49,368 bases of DNA from JBPEWY01 sp052032225 (GCA_052032225.1 JBPEWY010000067.1:1-49368); one strand, 5' to 3'. Positions 9,965-18,720 are shown, counted from the first letter of the stretch. Program-made: numbers and translations. The notes: generated from the sequence alone by a model not told the origin.

Positions 9965-10861
9965 ATGGGCAGATTACAAGCAGTTGTACTTAGTTTATTG
10001 TTTTTAGTGGGTTTGGGTGTGGCCAATGCACAACAAGAACCAAATCCGGCATTTTACCAGTATATACAAGAATCGTATAACCCGGCATTTTCGGGCGCTA
10101 ATGCATTACCTTCTGTTGTAGTTTTAATAAGAAGCCAATGGCAAGGTGTGCCAGAAGCTCCACAATCTCAATTTGCCATTGGTAGTATGCAGGTGAGTGA
10201 TAGAGTAGGCTTAGGATTAAATATTATAAACGATAAAACATTTATAGAAAACCAAACTAAAGTATTTGCTGCCTTTTCATATAGAGTGCCAATATCTGCA
10301 GAAGACAACTTGTATCTTGGGTTAAGTGCCGGCGGAAACTTTTTAACCGTTAATGCACAAGGATTAGAAACTTATAATTATACCCCAGACCCTTTGTTAC
10401 GAGACGAGAGTGTTTTTAACCCTAATGTTGGAGTTGGTATTTTGCTTAAAGGAGAAAAGTATTATTTAGGATTATCTACTCCGGGATTATTAAACACAAA
10501 ACGATTTAAAGATGAAGAAGGAGTAGTTACTAACGCTACCGATAAGCCTCATGTTTATTTTACAGTAGGATACAACCATAACTTTAGTGATTATTGGGCT
10601 TTTAAACCAGCTTTCCTTATGCGTCATGTAAGTGGTATCCCTATCTCTTTAGATTTAACCGGAGCAGTGCAATACAAGCAACAAATAGAATTAGGCTTAA
10701 CCTATAAAACCGACAATGGTTTTGCTGCATTTGCTTTGGTTACGGTAGCCAATTGGTTAGATGTTGGTTATGCTTACGACAGTTCTTTTCGTTCTGAGCT
10801 CAGAGAAGCCGGGAGTAGTACTCACGAGGTAGTATTAAAGTTCAAATTAAACAATCTGTAA
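9965..10861 (+). CDS. PorP/SprF family type IX secretion outer-membrane protein
   Basis: The 298-residue protein has a signal peptide (cleaved near ANA-QQ, about residue 23) and then the family start PAFYQYIQESYNPAFSGA, followed by a beta-barrel of the PorP/SprF type. These proteins assist secretion and surface anchoring of T9SS cargo that carries the type B C-terminal domain; SprF with SprB is the known example. It starts 20 bases after the protease stop and is very probably cotranscribed, so the protease is the likely client. The ATG at 9965 is preferred over the in-frame GTG at 9923, which lies inside the protease gene and would bury the signal peptide. Confidence 0.92.
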   Translation: MGRLQAVVLSLLFLVGLGVANAQQEPNPAFYQYIQESYNPAFSGANALPSVVVLIRSQWQGVPEAPQSQFAIGSMQVSDRVGLGLNIINDKTFIENQTKVFAAFSYRVPISAEDNLYLGLSAGGNFLTVNAQGLETYNYTPDPLLRDESVFNPNVGVGILLKGEKYYLGLSTPGLLNTKRFKDEEGVVTNATDKPHVYFTVGYNHNFSDYWAFKPAFLMRHVSGIPISLDLTGAVQYKQQIELGLTYKTDNGFAAFALVTVANWLDVGYAYDSSFRSELREAGSSTHEVVLKFKLNNL

Positions 10862-10870
10862 GTTACGTTA

Positions 10871-11500
10871 TTAAGTGTTATTAAATTGATTCATGGTAAT
10901 GGGCAACCCGGCCATTACAAAAGATTTTATAGCTTCTATAGAACGGTTTAAACGCTCCGGGAGTTTTGCGTTTTCTTCTTCGCTCCACTCACCTAAAACA
11001 TAATCTACTTGCCTTCCTTTAGGAAAATCGGCTCCTATACCAAACCTAAAACGGTTGTAGTTAATTGTACCTAATTGCTGCTGAATGTCTTTTAAACCAT
11101 TATGGCCACCATCACTACCTTTAGCTTTTAACCTAATTGTGCCAAAAGGCAAGTTAATATCGTCTGTAATAACCAAGAGGTTTTCTATTGGGATTTTTTC
11201 TTTTTCTAACCAGTATTTAACTGCCTTCCCGCTTCTGTTCATGTAGGTAGAAGGCTTTAAAAAAATAAAAGTTCTTCCTTTTAACTTGTATTGTGCCACA
11301 TCGCCTAATTTTACAGTCTCAAAAGAAAAATCTTCTTTTTGGGCAAAAGCATCAACTATTTTAAAACCAATATTATGACGTGTGTTTTGGTATTCTGCTC
11401 CAATATTTCCGAGGCCAACAATTAAGTATTTTTTCATTTCAGAGAAATCGCTACTTGTGTTTTTGTTTTTGCTAAACCAGCGTTGTAAGCAAGACAGCAT
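10871..11500 (-). CDS. pth: Peptidyl-tRNA hydrolase
   Basis: The enzyme releases peptides from peptidyl-tRNA that has dropped off the ribosome. The core has the family signatures IVGLGNIGAEYQNTRHNIGF (active-site Asn and His), KPSTYMNRSGKAV and DDINLPFGTIRLKAKGSDGGHNGL. The full 209-residue frame starts with a 21-residue Lys/Ser-rich extension before MKKYLIVG. An internal ATG at 11437 would give the more usual 188 residues. Similar short extensions occur in other Flavobacteriaceae as I recall, so I kept the longer frame, but the start is open. It lies downstream of prs and rplY, separated from them by a strong terminator, and converges on the PorP gene 9 bases away. Confidence 0.95.
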   Translation of the reverse strand: MLSCLQRWFSKNKNTSSDFSEMKKYLIVGLGNIGAEYQNTRHNIGFKIVDAFAQKEDFSFETVKLGDVAQYKLKGRTFIFLKPSTYMNRSGKAVKYWLEKEKIPIENLLVITDDINLPFGTIRLKAKGSDGGHNGLKDIQQQLGTINYNRFRFGIGADFPKGRQVDYVLGEWSEEENAKLPERLNRSIEAIKSFVMAGLPITMNQFNNT

Positions 11501-11525
11501 GTTTAAATAAGTTTTGGCAAAAATA

Positions 11526-11554
11526 AAAAAGCATCTGCAATTGCAGATGCTTTT
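11526..11554 (-). terminator. Intrinsic terminator after rplY
   Basis: A perfect 20-base palindrome at 11531-11550 (8-base stem GCATCTGC, AATT loop) is flanked by A residues on the left and T residues on the right. Read on the minus strand, it is followed by a run of six T residues, ending the prs-rplY transcript before pth. The T residues on the plus side make it potentially bidirectional. Confidence 0.85.
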
Positions 11555-11575
11555 AGGGTATAAGTACTGTTTGTT

Positions 11576-12211
11576 TTATTCTTGAGTTGCTTCAGCTGCA
11601 GGAGCATCTGCTGCTGCTTCTGTTGTTTCATCTTCGTCTTCGTCATCAATATCATCAGCAACAGATACACGACTTCTCTTAACTTGTACCACAACAATAT
11701 TGTCTGGATGTAAGATAGAGTAATCGTCGTTTCTGATATCGCCAACAGTAATTTTTTGACCAATACGAAGCTTTGTAATATCTACTTCTACGAAATCCGG
11801 TAAGTTAGCAGGAAGGGCTTTAATACGTAACTTACGTAAAGGAATACGTAATTTACCTCCGTTTAATACCCCTCTAGAAACTCCAACTGTTTTAACCGGA
11901 ATTTCCATAGTAACCTCTTTATCTTCAAATAATTGGTAGAAATCTACATGTAAGATTTTGTCGGTTACCGGATGAAACTGAATGTCTTGTAAAACAGCAT
12001 TAATCTTCTCGCCATTGTCTAAATCAATTACTACCGTATGTACATCGGGAGTATAAACCAATTTAGAAAATGCTAATTCATCTGCTGAAAAGTGTAAGGG
12101 TTTATCTCCTCCGTATAATACGCAAGGAACCTTTCCAGCATTACGTAAGGCTTTGCTTGCTGCTTTGCCCACGCTTTCTCTTTGAGATCCTTTAATTGTA
12201 ATTGACTTCAT
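11576..12211 (-). CDS. rplY: 50S ribosomal protein L25 / general stress protein Ctc
   Basis: The protein binds 5S rRNA in the large ribosomal subunit. The 211-residue form is the long (Ctc/TL5) type: an N-terminal L25 domain (about 5-92, starting ITIKGSQRESVGKAASKALRNAG) and a C-terminal beta domain (about 95-180). A tail rich in Asp, Glu and Ala (about 186-211) follows, of the sort also seen on S16 in this window. It is 19 bases downstream of prs on the same strand, the common prs-rplY (prs-ctc) arrangement, and ends in a strong hairpin terminator. Confidence 0.96.
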   Translation of the reverse strand: MKSITIKGSQRESVGKAASKALRNAGKVPCVLYGGDKPLHFSADELAFSKLVYTPDVHTVVIDLDNGEKINAVLQDIQFHPVTDKILHVDFYQLFEDKEVTMEIPVKTVGVSRGVLNGGKLRIPLRKLRIKALPANLPDFVEVDITKLRIGQKITVGDIRNDDYSILHPDNIVVVQVKRSRVSVADDIDDEDEDETTEAAADAPAAEATQE

Positions 12212-12230
12212 TATACTTAAATTAAATATA

Positions 12231-13172
12231 TTACATTAAAAATTTAGAGCTTATAGATGTGTTGTGATGAACTCTGTGCATTACATCTGCAAAAAGCTCG
12301 GCACAACTAAGCACTTTTATTTTTTTGCTTTCTTTTTTTAACGGAATAGAATCTGTAACAATAAGCTCTTGCAACTTAGAGTTTTCTATTCTTTCGTAGG
12401 CATTACCAGATAAAATGGCGTGTGTTGCAATGGCTCTAACACTGAGTGCACCACGCTCCATCATTAAATCGGCTGCCTTGGCTAAAGTTCCGGCAGTATC
12501 TACCATATCGTCTACCAAAATCACATGTCTGTTTTCTACATTGCCTATTACCTCCATGTGGTCTACAACGTTTGCTTTTTTACGTTGTTTGTAACAAATA
12601 ACCACATCACTTTCTAGGTATTTAGAGTAAGCATACGCTCTTTTAGAACCTCCCATATCTGGAGACGCTATGGTTAAATTTTCTAACCCAAGCGATTTTA
12701 CATGTGGTAAAAAAATGGTAGAAGCAAATAAATGGTCTACCGGTTTTTCAAAGAACCCTTGTATCTGATCTGCATGCAGATCCATTGTTATAATTCGTGT
12801 TGCTCCGGCTGCTTCTAATAACTTTGCTACCAGCTTTGCGCCTATAGGAACACGAGGCTTGTCTTTGCGGTCTTGTCTAGCCCATCCAAAATATGGCATT
12901 ACAGCTGTAATGTGTCTGGCAGACGCTCTTTTTGCAGCATCTAACATAAGGAGCATTTCCATTAAATGATCAGACCCGGGATGGGTAGATCCTATTATAA
13001 AAATACGCGCTCCTCTAATAGACTCTTCAAAAGAGGGCTGAAACTCGCCATCACTATATCTAGAGAACGTTACCTTGCCAAGCTCTGCACCAAATGCTTT
13101 TGCAATTTTTTCGCCCAAATCTTTACTTTGGGTACATGCAAAAATCTTTGGTTCGGGAACCGTATAAGACAT
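12231..13172 (-). CDS. prs: Ribose-phosphate pyrophosphokinase
   Basis: The enzyme makes PRPP from ribose 5-phosphate and ATP, the precursor for purines, pyrimidines, histidine, tryptophan and NAD. The 313-residue product has the expected length. It carries SRYSDGEF (residues about 37-44), the ATP-site YFGWARQDRK segment and the PRPP-binding loop VILVDDMVDTAGTL. Its start is MSYTVPEPKIFAC. A good flavobacterial promoter lies upstream at 13225-13252, and rplY follows as the second gene of the operon. Confidence 0.98.
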   Translation of the reverse strand: MSYTVPEPKIFACTQSKDLGEKIAKAFGAELGKVTFSRYSDGEFQPSFEESIRGARIFIIGSTHPGSDHLMEMLLMLDAAKRASARHITAVMPYFGWARQDRKDKPRVPIGAKLVAKLLEAAGATRIITMDLHADQIQGFFEKPVDHLFASTIFLPHVKSLGLENLTIASPDMGGSKRAYAYSKYLESDVVICYKQRKKANVVDHMEVIGNVENRHVILVDDMVDTAGTLAKAADLMMERGALSVRAIATHAILSGNAYERIENSKLQELIVTDSIPLKKESKKIKVLSCAELFADVMHRVHHNTSISSKFLM

Positions 13173-13224
13173 TTTAATTTGTTGTTTAGTAGTTAGTTAC
13201 TGTTGTGTTGTTTTTAACGAGGTG

Positions 13225-13252
13225 CAAATTTAGAAATTTATTTGAACACCAA
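13225..13252 (-). promoter_or_regulatory. Flavobacterial promoter for prs-rplY
   Basis: On the minus strand, TTG (13252-13250) is followed after 17 bases by TAAATTTG (13232-13225), an exact match to the TAnnTTTG -7 element of Bacteroidota primary sigma promoters. It predicts a leader of roughly 45-50 bases before the prs ATG at 13172. Confidence 0.75.
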
Positions 13253-13272
13253 AAGCATAAATGTAGCTTATT

Positions 13273-13306
13273 TTGGTAATTTCAAAAAAAATATTTTATA
13301 GTTTTG
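13273..13306 (+). promoter_or_regulatory. Promoter for tRNA-Leu(CAA)
   Basis: TTG at 13273-13275 and TAGTTTTG at 13299-13306, with 23 bases between, fit the Bacteroidota consensus at the upper end of the spacing range. The -7 element ends 10 bases before the first base of the tRNA, so transcription would begin close to the mature 5' end. Confidence 0.65.
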
Positions 13307-13316
13307 CAATCCGCTT

Positions 13317-13398
13317 GCCTCGGTGGCGGAACTGGTAGACGCGCTGGATTCAAAATCCAGTTCCTTCGGGAGTGTGGGTTCGATTCCCACCCGAGGTA
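13317..13398 (+). tRNA. tRNA-Leu (anticodon CAA)
   Basis: A class II tRNA of 82 bases. The acceptor arms are 13317-13323 and 13391-13397, with a G-U first pair, and the discriminator is A13398. The anticodon stem CTGGA/TCCAG (13344-13348, 13356-13360) encloses a seven-base loop with CAA at 13351-13353, which reads UUG. The long variable arm and the TTCGATT loop between GTGGG and CCCAC are present. The 3' CCA is not encoded. Confidence 0.97.
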
Positions 13399-13400
13399 CG

Positions 13401-13427
13401 AAGCTTCACTTTGTGAGGCTTTTTTTA
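13401..13427 (+). terminator. Intrinsic terminator after tRNA-Leu(CAA)
   Basis: The stem AAGCTTCAC (13401-13409) pairs with GTGAGGCTT (13413-13421), with one G-T wobble and a three-base loop, and leads straight into a T run. It starts two bases after the tRNA discriminator and ends just before the umuD stop codon on the other strand. Confidence 0.8.
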
Positions 13428-13429
13428 TG

Positions 13430-13855
13430 TTAAACTGCTTTTATAACATAAGTAACAATTCCCCAAATAATTAGGTCGCTCTCGGGAGTTACTTTTATTG
13501 GTTTATACTTTGGGTTTTCTGGCATTAACGTAACTTTTTTTCCTTGTATTTTTAAGCGTTTAACGGTAAACTCGCCATCTATAAAGCATACTGCAATTTT
13601 GTTGTTTTGTGGTTCTAAACTTCTGTCTATTATTAATAAATCGCCATCATCTAACCCGGCATTCACCATCGAGTCTCCGCTTACTCGGGCATAAAACGTT
13701 GCTTCGGGGTGTTTTATAAGTTCTTTATCTAAGCTAATTCTAGATTCTTTAAAGTCTTCTGCCGGAGAAGGAAATCCAGCCGATATGCCTTCATCTACAT
13801 AAGCAATAGTGGTAGTAGAGGGTTTAATAGGGTATATGGTTAATGCCTTTTTCAT
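13430..13855 (-). CDS. umuD: UmuD-like self-cleaving S24 peptidase, translesion polymerase subunit
   Basis: The 141-residue protein is the autoproteolytic partner of the Y-family polymerase. It carries the Ala26-Gly27 cleavage bond (EGISAGFPSP), the catalytic serine S62 in the VSGDSM motif and the catalytic lysine K99 in the TVKRLK motif. In the family, RecA filaments stimulate cleavage to the active form. It has no DNA-binding domain, unlike LexA. Its ATG overlaps the umuC stop in an ATGA arrangement, so it is translated right after umuC, the reverse of the E. coli umuDC order. Confidence 0.93.
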   Translation of the reverse strand: MKKALTIYPIKPSTTTIAYVDEGISAGFPSPAEDFKESRISLDKELIKHPEATFYARVSGDSMVNAGLDDGDLLIIDRSLEPQNNKIAVCFIDGEFTVKRLKIQGKKVTLMPENPKYKPIKVTPESDLIIWGIVTYVIKAV

Positions 13856-15108
13856 TTTACAACTATAATATCGTTAATATTTGTAGTGTATCTTGGCGAT
13901 AAATGCTCTTGCCGCATTTTCCATGTTCTTGTTAGATCTTGGCTGGCAATTTTAACTTTATGTTCGCCGGTTTTACGGTTAATAAAGTCTATGGCTTTCA
14001 TTAAGTTACTATGTTTACCATCTTCTAATGCAAATAAAGATAGTTGCCTGTTGTTAGCGGGAGTAAGCCCACATACAATTACACCGGCTTTTTTATAGGC
14101 TATTGCGGGTTTGTAGATTTGTGTTACTGCTTGCACAGCATATTTTACAAGCATAATGCTAGAATTTGTAGGATGTGGTAAGGTAATTGCCAAACTTTTG
14201 TTGTGTTGAGGCGCATTTTTTTTATGCTTATCGCTTCGTAAAAAAACAATAATCATGTTACAACAACTGTGTTGTTTTCTTAGTTTTTCGGCACAACTGG
14301 CAGCAAAAGTTGCAATGCGCTCTTTTATATTATCTAAATCAGAATAGGTGTACTCAAAACTTCGGGTAGTAGCTATTGCTTTTTTGGTTTTTGGGAATTC
14401 TAAATCTAACGTATTAATTCCTTGCAGCTCTTTTTTTAAACGAAGCCCTGTAATAGCCATATTGCTTTTTACCCACTGGTCTGGGAGATTAACAAAATCT
14501 AACCCGGTTTTAACATGTTGTTTTTCTAAGCGTTTACTATGGCCATAACCAATACCCCAAATATCTTGTATGGTAATCCATTTTAATGCTTTAATACGTT
14601 TTTCTTCAGAGTCTATAACATAAACACCATTGGTAATATTGTTATATTTTTTAGCAATTTTGTTAGCCACTTTTGCTAGTGCTTTGGTTGGAGCTATACC
14701 AATACTTATAGGAATACCGGTGCATTTATATACCCGATTTTTAATTTCTGTACCATATGCTACATAATCTATATTGGTAAATCCTGTAAACTTTAAAAAA
14801 GCTTCGTCTATACTGTACACTTCTATGTCTGGTGTAAAGCGGGTTAAAAGGGTCATAACCCTATTACTCATGTCTCCGTACAAGGGGTAATTAGAAGAGA
14901 ATACATGTACATTGTGTTGCTTAAAAAAATCTTGATACTTAAAAGCAGGTGCTCCCATGGGTAACCCCAGATTTTTAGCCTCATCGCTTCTAGAGATTAC
15001 ACAACCGTCGTTGTTAGACAAAATGGCTACCGGTTTACCGTTTAATTGCGGTTTAAAAACGCGTTCGCAAGACGCGTAAAAATTATTACAATCTACCAGT
15101 GCAAACAT
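13852..15108 (-). CDS. umuC: Y-family translesion DNA polymerase UmuC
   Basis: This is the catalytic subunit of a pol V-type error-prone polymerase that copies damaged DNA. The 418-residue product opens with FALVDCNNFYASCERVF, where D6 is a metal ligand. It has the UmuC-specific SNNDGCV segment and the second catalytic motif YSIDEAF (D101, E102). A sliding-clamp binding motif QLSLF lies at 355-359. I start at ATG 15108; an in-frame ATG at 15144 adds 12 untypical residues and would run over a possible -7 element (TACCTTTA) just upstream. The 4-base overlap with umuD indicates one operon. It is divergent from a histidine kinase gene. Confidence 0.94.
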   Translation of the reverse strand: MFALVDCNNFYASCERVFKPQLNGKPVAILSNNDGCVISRSDEAKNLGLPMGAPAFKYQDFFKQHNVHVFSSNYPLYGDMSNRVMTLLTRFTPDIEVYSIDEAFLKFTGFTNIDYVAYGTEIKNRVYKCTGIPISIGIAPTKALAKVANKIAKKYNNITNGVYVIDSEEKRIKALKWITIQDIWGIGYGHSKRLEKQHVKTGLDFVNLPDQWVKSNMAITGLRLKKELQGINTLDLEFPKTKKAIATTRSFEYTYSDLDNIKERIATFAASCAEKLRKQHSCCNMIIVFLRSDKHKKNAPQHNKSLAITLPHPTNSSIMLVKYAVQAVTQIYKPAIAYKKAGVIVCGLTPANNRQLSLFALEDGKHSNLMKAIDFINRKTGEHKVKIASQDLTRTWKMRQEHLSPRYTTNINDIIVVK

Positions 15109-15250
15109 ACCTGTAAAGGTACGTAAACTTGCTTTTGTGCACATTATTTTAACAAAGCAATGTTGTTTTTAGGTTAAATTCGATGTACGGTAAAAAAAGA
15201 GCCTGTTTTTAGTCTTGTTTTTTGTAGTTTTATTGATTAGTGAATGAAGT

Positions 15251-17311
15251 ATGCCGAAACAGTTTTTGCAGAAACGATACATTTATGCTATTCTGACGTT
15301 TGTTGGGCTGCTTTTTACGGTCTTAATTTTATGGAACGTATCGTTAAATTCACAAAACAAACTTGCCCAGAATGAGCTTAGAACTTCAGGATTGCTTACT
15401 TCTCAAGATTTTTATTCTATTGTAAAAAATGATATTCAACTGCTTAAAAATCTTAAGCACAGAATTGAGATGACCGATGGTGCTTATTTTGATTACTGGG
15501 AAGAAGATGCCAAGCTTATTATAGAGCAAAACCCGTCGTTTAAATTTATAGAATGGATAGATAGCTCTATGGTTATTAAAAAAGTAACGCCATTTAAAGG
15601 TAACGAAGCTGTTTTAGGGTTAGATATCTCTAAGCTGGATTATAGAAGAGACGAGTGGTTGCGCCATGCATCAGACTCTACTACAAACATAACCTCTTGG
15701 ATTGCTCTTACGCAAGGCGGAAATGCTTTTTTGGTTGATGTGCCGGTGTATTTTAAAGGAAAATTTCAAGGAACCATAACAGCCGGAATGGACTTTACCA
15801 GTCATTTTAATGAACTCTCCGAAGGTCTTGAAGGAAAATATGCTATTGAAATTCTGGACGACAAGCAAACCACATTTTACAATTTTAACAACTATAAAGT
15901 TTTAGCTGAAAAAGATGGAGATTTTATATTTTCTGATACGTTTGATATTGATTTAGCCGATGGGCAGAAATGGATATTTAGTATACAACCAACCGATTTG
16001 AGCTTGCTCTCAGACCGTAAGAGAAACATGTTTTTTAGCTTGTTGTTTGGTATTTTATTAACGGTATTAATGAGTTTGCTGGTGTTTTTCTTTCAAACAT
16101 CTAAACGTGAAACTCGAAATGTGCAAAAAGCAAATTTTAAGCTCAAGCAAGCCAATACACTTTTAGAGCAAGAGCGTATAAAGGCAGACGAAGCCTCTCA
16201 AGCTAAAACAGAGTTCTTATCTAACATGAGTCATGAAATTAGAACCCCGTTAAATGCAATAATTGGATTTATAGAGTTGCTTAAAGACATAGATTTAAAA
16301 CAGACGGCCAAAGAGTATTTAACACTCATGGAAGGGTCGTCTAAAAAACTATTGGGTTTAATAGATAATATTCTGGAGATAGATAAAATTGAATCTGGTA
16401 AAATAACTTTTAAAGAAGAAACCTTTAATCCGCTTGTAGAGTTAAAAGAAATAGCTAAAATGTATGCCCCCGGAATAGAAGAGAAAGGGTTAACATTACA
16501 AATAAATACCCCTTCGGAAAGCTATAATTTTGTTCGTGGAGATTTAGGTAAGTACAGCCAAATAATTACCAATTTATTACGTAATGCTGTTAAGTTTACC
16601 AAAGAAGGAAAAATAGAGGTTGATTATAAAGAGCAAGTTTCAGGAAATACCTTGGTATTGTTTATGTCTGTTTCAGATACAGGAATAGGAATGCCCGAAC
16701 ACAAGCAAAGCGCTATTTTTGATAGGTTTATTCAAGTAGATTCAAGTACTACAAAAGAACACGAAGGTAGCGGTTTAGGGCTTTATATAACCAACCACTT
16801 GGTTAAACTTTTAGGTGGCTCTATTGCTGTTAGCAGTAAGCTGGGTAAAGGAACAACGTTTGATTTAGAATTAAAGTTTCCGCTTTCAGATTCATGTGAA
16901 GTAGATTTGTCTGCTACAGAAAATAACGAGGTACCAAATTTTAACAATTTTAAGGTGTTAGTTGTAGATGATAATAAGCTTAATGTGTTGGTAATGCAAA
17001 AATCGTTAGAGCGTTTAGGAATAAATCCGGATGTTGCTTATAATGGTGAAGAAGCTATAGAGAAAGCCACAACCAATAATTACCATTTAATTTTCATGGA
17101 TTTACACATGCCTAAAATGGATGGTTTTGAGGCAACCCAAAAAATTAGAGAAACACAAAAAAATGTGTTAATAGTTGGATTGTCTGCCAATGTAACAAAA
17201 GAGGCCATAGAGCAATCTAAGAGTGTTGGTATGAACGATTATTTAACCAAGCCCATTACACAAGAAGGGCTGTCTAAAAAACTCTCTTCATATCACACTA
17301 TGGCCACTTAA
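15251..17311 (+). CDS. Membrane-bound hybrid histidine kinase with receiver domain
   Basis: The 686-residue sensor has a first transmembrane helix (about 10-30), then a periplasmic region (about 31-258) resembling CHASE-type sensors (SWIALTQGGNAFLVDVPVYFKG). A second helix (about 260-285) leads to a coiled-coil linker and the HisKA domain with phospho-acceptor H328 in SNMSHEIRTPLNAIIGF. An HATPase domain follows (N box LLRNAVKFTKEG, G boxes DTGIGM and GSGLGLY). The C-terminal receiver (about 570-686) has the phospho-accepting D617 in FMDLHMPKMDG. There is no DNA-binding output domain and no response regulator next to it, so its downstream partner is unknown. The signal sensed cannot be told. 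Confidence 0.93.
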   Translation: MPKQFLQKRYIYAILTFVGLLFTVLILWNVSLNSQNKLAQNELRTSGLLTSQDFYSIVKNDIQLLKNLKHRIEMTDGAYFDYWEEDAKLIIEQNPSFKFIEWIDSSMVIKKVTPFKGNEAVLGLDISKLDYRRDEWLRHASDSTTNITSWIALTQGGNAFLVDVPVYFKGKFQGTITAGMDFTSHFNELSEGLEGKYAIEILDDKQTTFYNFNNYKVLAEKDGDFIFSDTFDIDLADGQKWIFSIQPTDLSLLSDRKRNMFFSLLFGILLTVLMSLLVFFFQTSKRETRNVQKANFKLKQANTLLEQERIKADEASQAKTEFLSNMSHEIRTPLNAIIGFIELLKDIDLKQTAKEYLTLMEGSSKKLLGLIDNILEIDKIESGKITFKEETFNPLVELKEIAKMYAPGIEEKGLTLQINTPSESYNFVRGDLGKYSQIITNLLRNAVKFTKEGKIEVDYKEQVSGNTLVLFMSVSDTGIGMPEHKQSAIFDRFIQVDSSTTKEHEGSGLGLYITNHLVKLLGGSIAVSSKLGKGTTFDLELKFPLSDSCEVDLSATENNEVPNFNNFKVLVVDDNKLNVLVMQKSLERLGINPDVAYNGEEAIEKATTNNYHLIFMDLHMPKMDGFEATQKIRETQKNVLIVGLSANVTKEAIEQSKSVGMNDYLTKPITQEGLSKKLSSYHTMAT

Positions 17312-17319
17312 AATGGTCA

Positions 17320-18498
17320 TTACTTAAAAGCCGGATAACCTGTAATATCTGCTCCGGTAATAAGTAAATGTATATCGTGTGTACCCTCGTAAGTAATTAC
17401 ACTTTCTAAATTCATCATATGGCGCATAATGCTATACTCTCCTGTAATTCCCATACCGCCTAAAATTTGTCTTGCTTCGCGCGCAATTTTTATAGCCATT
17501 TCTACATTATTACGCTTAGCCATAGAAATTTGTGCCGATGTAGCACGCCCTTCTTCACGAAGCACACCTAAACGCCATGCTAACAATTGAGCTTTAGTTA
17601 TTTCGGTAATCATTTCGGCAAGCTTCTTTTGCTGTAATTGGTAAGCAGCAATTGGTTTACCAAATTGTTCGCGCTCTTTGGCGTAGCGTAAAGCAGTATC
17701 ATAACAATCCATAGCGGCACCAATAGCACCCCAAGCAATACCAAATCGGGCAGAATCTAAGCAGCTTAACGGAGCTCCCAATCCATTTTTTCCAGGAAGT
17801 AAATTTTCTTTAGGAACTTTAACATTATCAAAAATAAGTTCGCCGGTGGCAGAAGCTCTAAGAGACCATTTGTTATGAGTTTCAGGAGTAGTGAAACCTT
17901 CCATACCACGCTCTACTATAAGACCATGAATTCTACCTTCTTCGTTTTTAGCCCAAACAACTGCTATTTGAGCAAAAGGAGCATTAGAAATCCACATTTT
18001 AGCTCCGTTTAAAAGATAATGGTCTCCCATATCTTTAAACTTAGTTTCCATTCCTCCCGGATTAGAACCATGGTTTGGCTCTGTTAATCCAAAGCACCCC
18101 ATCCACTCACCAGAGGCTAACTTCGGTAAGTATTTTTTGCGCTGTTCTTCTGTACCGTACTTCCAAATAGGGTACATAACCAAAGACGATTGTACCGATG
18201 CGGTAGAACGAACACCGCTATCGCCTCGTTCTATTTCTTGCATAATTAAACCATAGCTAATTTGGTCTAAACCGGCTCCGCCATACTCAACGGGAATATA
18301 CGGGCCAAAGGCGCCAATTTCTGCTAATCCGTTAATTAATTGTTTAGGGAATTCTGCACGTTGTGCATACTCTTCTATAATCGGAGATACTTCTCTTTTA
18401 ACCCACTGCCTGGCTGCATCTCTAACCAGTTTATGCTCATCGGTTAAAAGGTCGTCTAAATTATAATAATCTGGTGCTTCAAAAAGGTCTGGTTTCAT
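17320..18498 (-). CDS. gcdH: Acyl-CoA dehydrogenase, glutaryl-CoA dehydrogenase type
   Basis: The 392-residue flavoprotein has the acyl-CoA dehydrogenase fold with FAD-site segments CFGLTEPNHGSNPG and KMWISNAPFAQIAVVWA. Features typical of glutaryl-CoA dehydrogenase are the RSTASVQSSLVMYPI segment, whose arginine binds the second carboxylate in that enzyme, and the catalytic glutamate E371 in TYEGTHDIH near the C-terminus. The usual reaction converts glutaryl-CoA to crotonyl-CoA with loss of CO2 in lysine and tryptophan breakdown. No other genes of that pathway are nearby, and it stands alone behind its own promoter. It converges on the histidine kinase gene with only eight bases between stops. 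Confidence 0.88.
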   Translation of the reverse strand: MKPDLFEAPDYYNLDDLLTDEHKLVRDAARQWVKREVSPIIEEYAQRAEFPKQLINGLAEIGAFGPYIPVEYGGAGLDQISYGLIMQEIERGDSGVRSTASVQSSLVMYPIWKYGTEEQRKKYLPKLASGEWMGCFGLTEPNHGSNPGGMETKFKDMGDHYLLNGAKMWISNAPFAQIAVVWAKNEEGRIHGLIVERGMEGFTTPETHNKWSLRASATGELIFDNVKVPKENLLPGKNGLGAPLSCLDSARFGIAWGAIGAAMDCYDTALRYAKEREQFGKPIAAYQLQQKKLAEMITEITKAQLLAWRLGVLREEGRATSAQISMAKRNNVEMAIKIAREARQILGGMGITGEYSIMRHMMNLESVITYEGTHDIHLLITGADITGYPAFK

Positions 18499-18517
18499 GA
18501 TAATTAATTAAAGTTTT

Positions 18518-18547
18518 CAAAGGTAATTAATTCGTAAAACGTAACAA
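18518..18547 (-). promoter_or_regulatory. Flavobacterial promoter for the acyl-CoA dehydrogenase gene
   Basis: On the minus strand, TTG (18547-18545), a 19-base spacer and TACCTTTG (18525-18518) match the TTG-N17..23-TAnnTTTG consensus exactly. The -7 element lies 19 bases before the ATG at 18498, giving a very short leader. Confidence 0.7.
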
Positions 18548-18609
18548 AAAAGCATTCAAACTTGTTTTTTTAAAGCTTTAATTTTATAGAGTAAATACGT
18601 GCAATTAAA

Positions 18610-18720
18610 AGTGTTTAACACTTGTTAAGAATTGTTGTTAAACTCATTTTAAAGTTGTTAAAATACTTGACTTTAAAGGGTTTGCGTATTATTTTAATAA
18701 TGCGTTACCGAAAATCGGTA
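18610..18720 (+). promoter_or_regulatory. Motif-dense control region before the PA2169-family gene
   Basis: The region between two divergent genes holds a 13-base palindrome AGTGTTTAACACT (18610-18622) and three copies of TTGTTAA (18622, 18635, 18655). A weak promoter follows: TTGACT at 18667-18672, with TATTATTT at 18687-18694, 17 bases after the TTG. Downstream of it is a perfect inverted repeat TACCGA-AAA-TCGGTA (18706-18720) in the expected leader. The arrangement suggests regulated expression, but no known operator is recognised. Confidence 0.4.
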
